The position numbers and the translations under genes were made by a program. The notes beneath the pieces are model-generated. The model ran no database searches. It saw only the letters and a list, made by a program, of their open reading frames with translations, and was not told the origin of the DNA. Below are positions 63,214 to 64,000 of a DNA stretch of 64,000 nucleotides, piece after piece; positions within the stretch are counted from its first letter, which is position 1; the number at the start of each line of letters is the position of its first letter. This stretch comes from Hoyosella subflava DQS3-9A1 (lineage in GTDB: Bacteria > Actinomycetota > Actinomycetes > Mycobacteriales > Mycobacteriaceae): positions 930,001 to 994,000 of the forward strand of contig NC_015564.1 in the NCBI RefSeq assembly GCF_000214175.1. Reading direction: 5' to 3'.

Positions 63214-64000
63214 TCACGACGGGATGTCCACTAGGACACGACTGCAAGCCACGTCGCCTGCAACTGCTCGCTCCGCCGACTCGACAACATTTGTCAGCAA
63301 CATGGCCCGGGTCATGGGCCCCACGCCCCCGGGCATTGGTGCAATGAATCCGGCCACCTGTGCGACGTCGGGGTGCACGTCGCCTACTAGTCCATCCGCG
63401 GTGCGCGTAATCCCCACGTCGAGCACAGCAGCCCCCGGCTTCACCATCTCTGGCGTGATCATGTGGCCGTTGCCGGCGGCAGCGATCACGATGTCAGCAG
63501 CACGGACCTCGCGGGCCAGGTCTGACGTGCCGGTGTGGCACAGGGTGACAGTGGCGTTCTCGCTCCGCCTGGTCAGAAGCAGGCCGAGTGGCCGGCCGAC
63601 GGTGACTCCCCTCCCGACAACACATACCTTCGCGCCGTTAACGGTGACGCCGTAGCGTCGGAGGAGTTCGACGATGCCACGTGGTGTGCAGGGCAGGGAG
63701 CCAGGTATGCCGAGCACGAGCCGGCCGAGGCTGACCGGAGCCAGACCGTCCGCGTCCTTTTCGGGGAGAATGTGCTGCAGCGCCTCGTTGCCGTCCAGAG
63801 CCTGCGGAAGTGGGAGCTGCACGATGAACCCATTGCAGCGTGGGTCCTCGTTCATCCTGGCGACGGCGGCAAGGACTTCTCCCTGGGTGGCATCCGCCGG
63901 GAGGTCTTCGCGGAGGGAGACGATACCCACCTGTGCGCAGTCGCGGTGCTTGCCCGCGACGTAAGCCGCACTGCCGGGGTCATTGCCGACCAGTACTGTG
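63214..64000 (-). CDS. folD: FolD, methylenetetrahydrofolate dehydrogenase/cyclohydrolase (5' end beyond window)
   Basis: The frame is open to the right edge of the window, giving about 261 C-terminal codons. The visible start region reads [17 protein letters not shown], the conserved FolD substrate loop, then [59 protein letters not shown] (NADP site) and [18 protein letters not shown] at the C-terminus. Interconverts methylene-, methenyl- and formyl-tetrahydrofolate. Follows on the same strand as, and upstream of, the GbcA-like gene with a 58-bp gap, so formaldehyde released by demethylation could enter folate here. Only the first 20-30 codons are missing. Confidence 0.93.
   Translation of the reverse strand, partial: TVLVGNDPGSAAYVAGKHRDCAQVGIVSLREDLPADATQGEVLAAVARMNEDPRCNGFIVQLPLPQALDGNEALQHILPEKDADGLAPVSLGRLVLGIPGSLPCTPRGIVELLRRYGVTVNGAKVCVVGRGVTVGRPLGLLLTRRSENATVTLCHTGTSDLAREVRAADIVIAAAGNGHMITPEMVKPGAAVLDVGITRTADGLVGDVHPDVAQVAGFIAPMPGGVGPMTRAMLLTNVVESAERAVAGDVACSRVLVDIPS

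Overview
The window is high-GC DNA from a mycolic-acid-type actinomycete (Rhodococcus / Hoyosella / Gordonia / Mycobacterium relatives). The evidence is the dense GC-rich gene packing with ATGA overlaps, GTG starts, F420-dependent LLM oxidoreductases, a DUF222-HNH (13E12-family) gene, an LpqY-SugABC-type trehalose importer, and above all a sterol catabolic supercluster whose parts match, gene by gene, the KstR and KstR2 regulons known from Mycobacterium tuberculosis and Rhodococcus. No rRNA, tRNA, CRISPR array or insertion sequence was seen. Gene symbols follow remembered family sequences and gene order; no database search was possible.

Layout. (1) 1-3981 (+): igr-type operon fadE28(partial)-fadE29-chsH2-chsH1-ltp2, which removes the last propionyl side-chain unit of sterols. 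(2) 4115-13203: accessory block with an MFS permease, a truncated winged-helix gene, a DUF222-HNH gene, a three-gene redox operon ending in a large LuxR/AAA regulator, and a divergent DHA2 exporter across an array of GTCA-N-TGAC dyads. (3) 13300-23941: ring-opening genes. A leftward operon kstD-kshA-(Rv3527-like)-kshB-LLM-hsd4B and a rightward operon hsaA-hsaD-hsaC-hsaB-SDR diverge from two KstR-type operators. (4) 24245-28373: a YdeP/FdhF-type molybdoenzyme with fdhD and a convergent LysR gene. (5) 36195-28452 (-): SDR, two DUF35 proteins, Ltp4-, Ltp3- and SCPx-type thiolase-fold proteins, an acyl-CoA ligase and an LLM oxidoreductase, behind two KstR-type operators.

(6) 36331-58390: KstR2-type regulon for the C/D-ring remnant (HIP). 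fadD3-echA-fadE31-fadE32-fadE33 (-) diverges from fadE30-ipdF-kstR2-fadA6 (+) at a near-perfect KstR2 operator. After an interruption come echA20-ipdA-ipdB-ipdC-ketosteroid isomerase (-) and two SDRs plus an OYE-family enzyme (+). The interruption (46010-51565) is a trehalose-type ABC importer (lpqY-sugA-sugB-sugC) with its own divergent LacI regulator and palindromic operator. (7) 58490-64000: a PQQ-repeat fragment, a small zinc-ribbon protein, fadA5 divergent from cyp125 over two KstR-type operators, then a Rieske oxygenase of the glycine-betaine-demethylase type beside folD (partial).

Together the genes cover C26 oxidation (cyp125), part of side-chain beta-oxidation (fadA5, igr genes, ltp genes), ring A/B opening (kstD, kshAB, hsaABCD) and ring C/D degradation (fadD3 to fadA6, ipdABC, echA20). 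Not seen here: kstR itself, mce4, hsaEFG, fadE26/27 and 3-beta-HSD or cholesterol oxidase.
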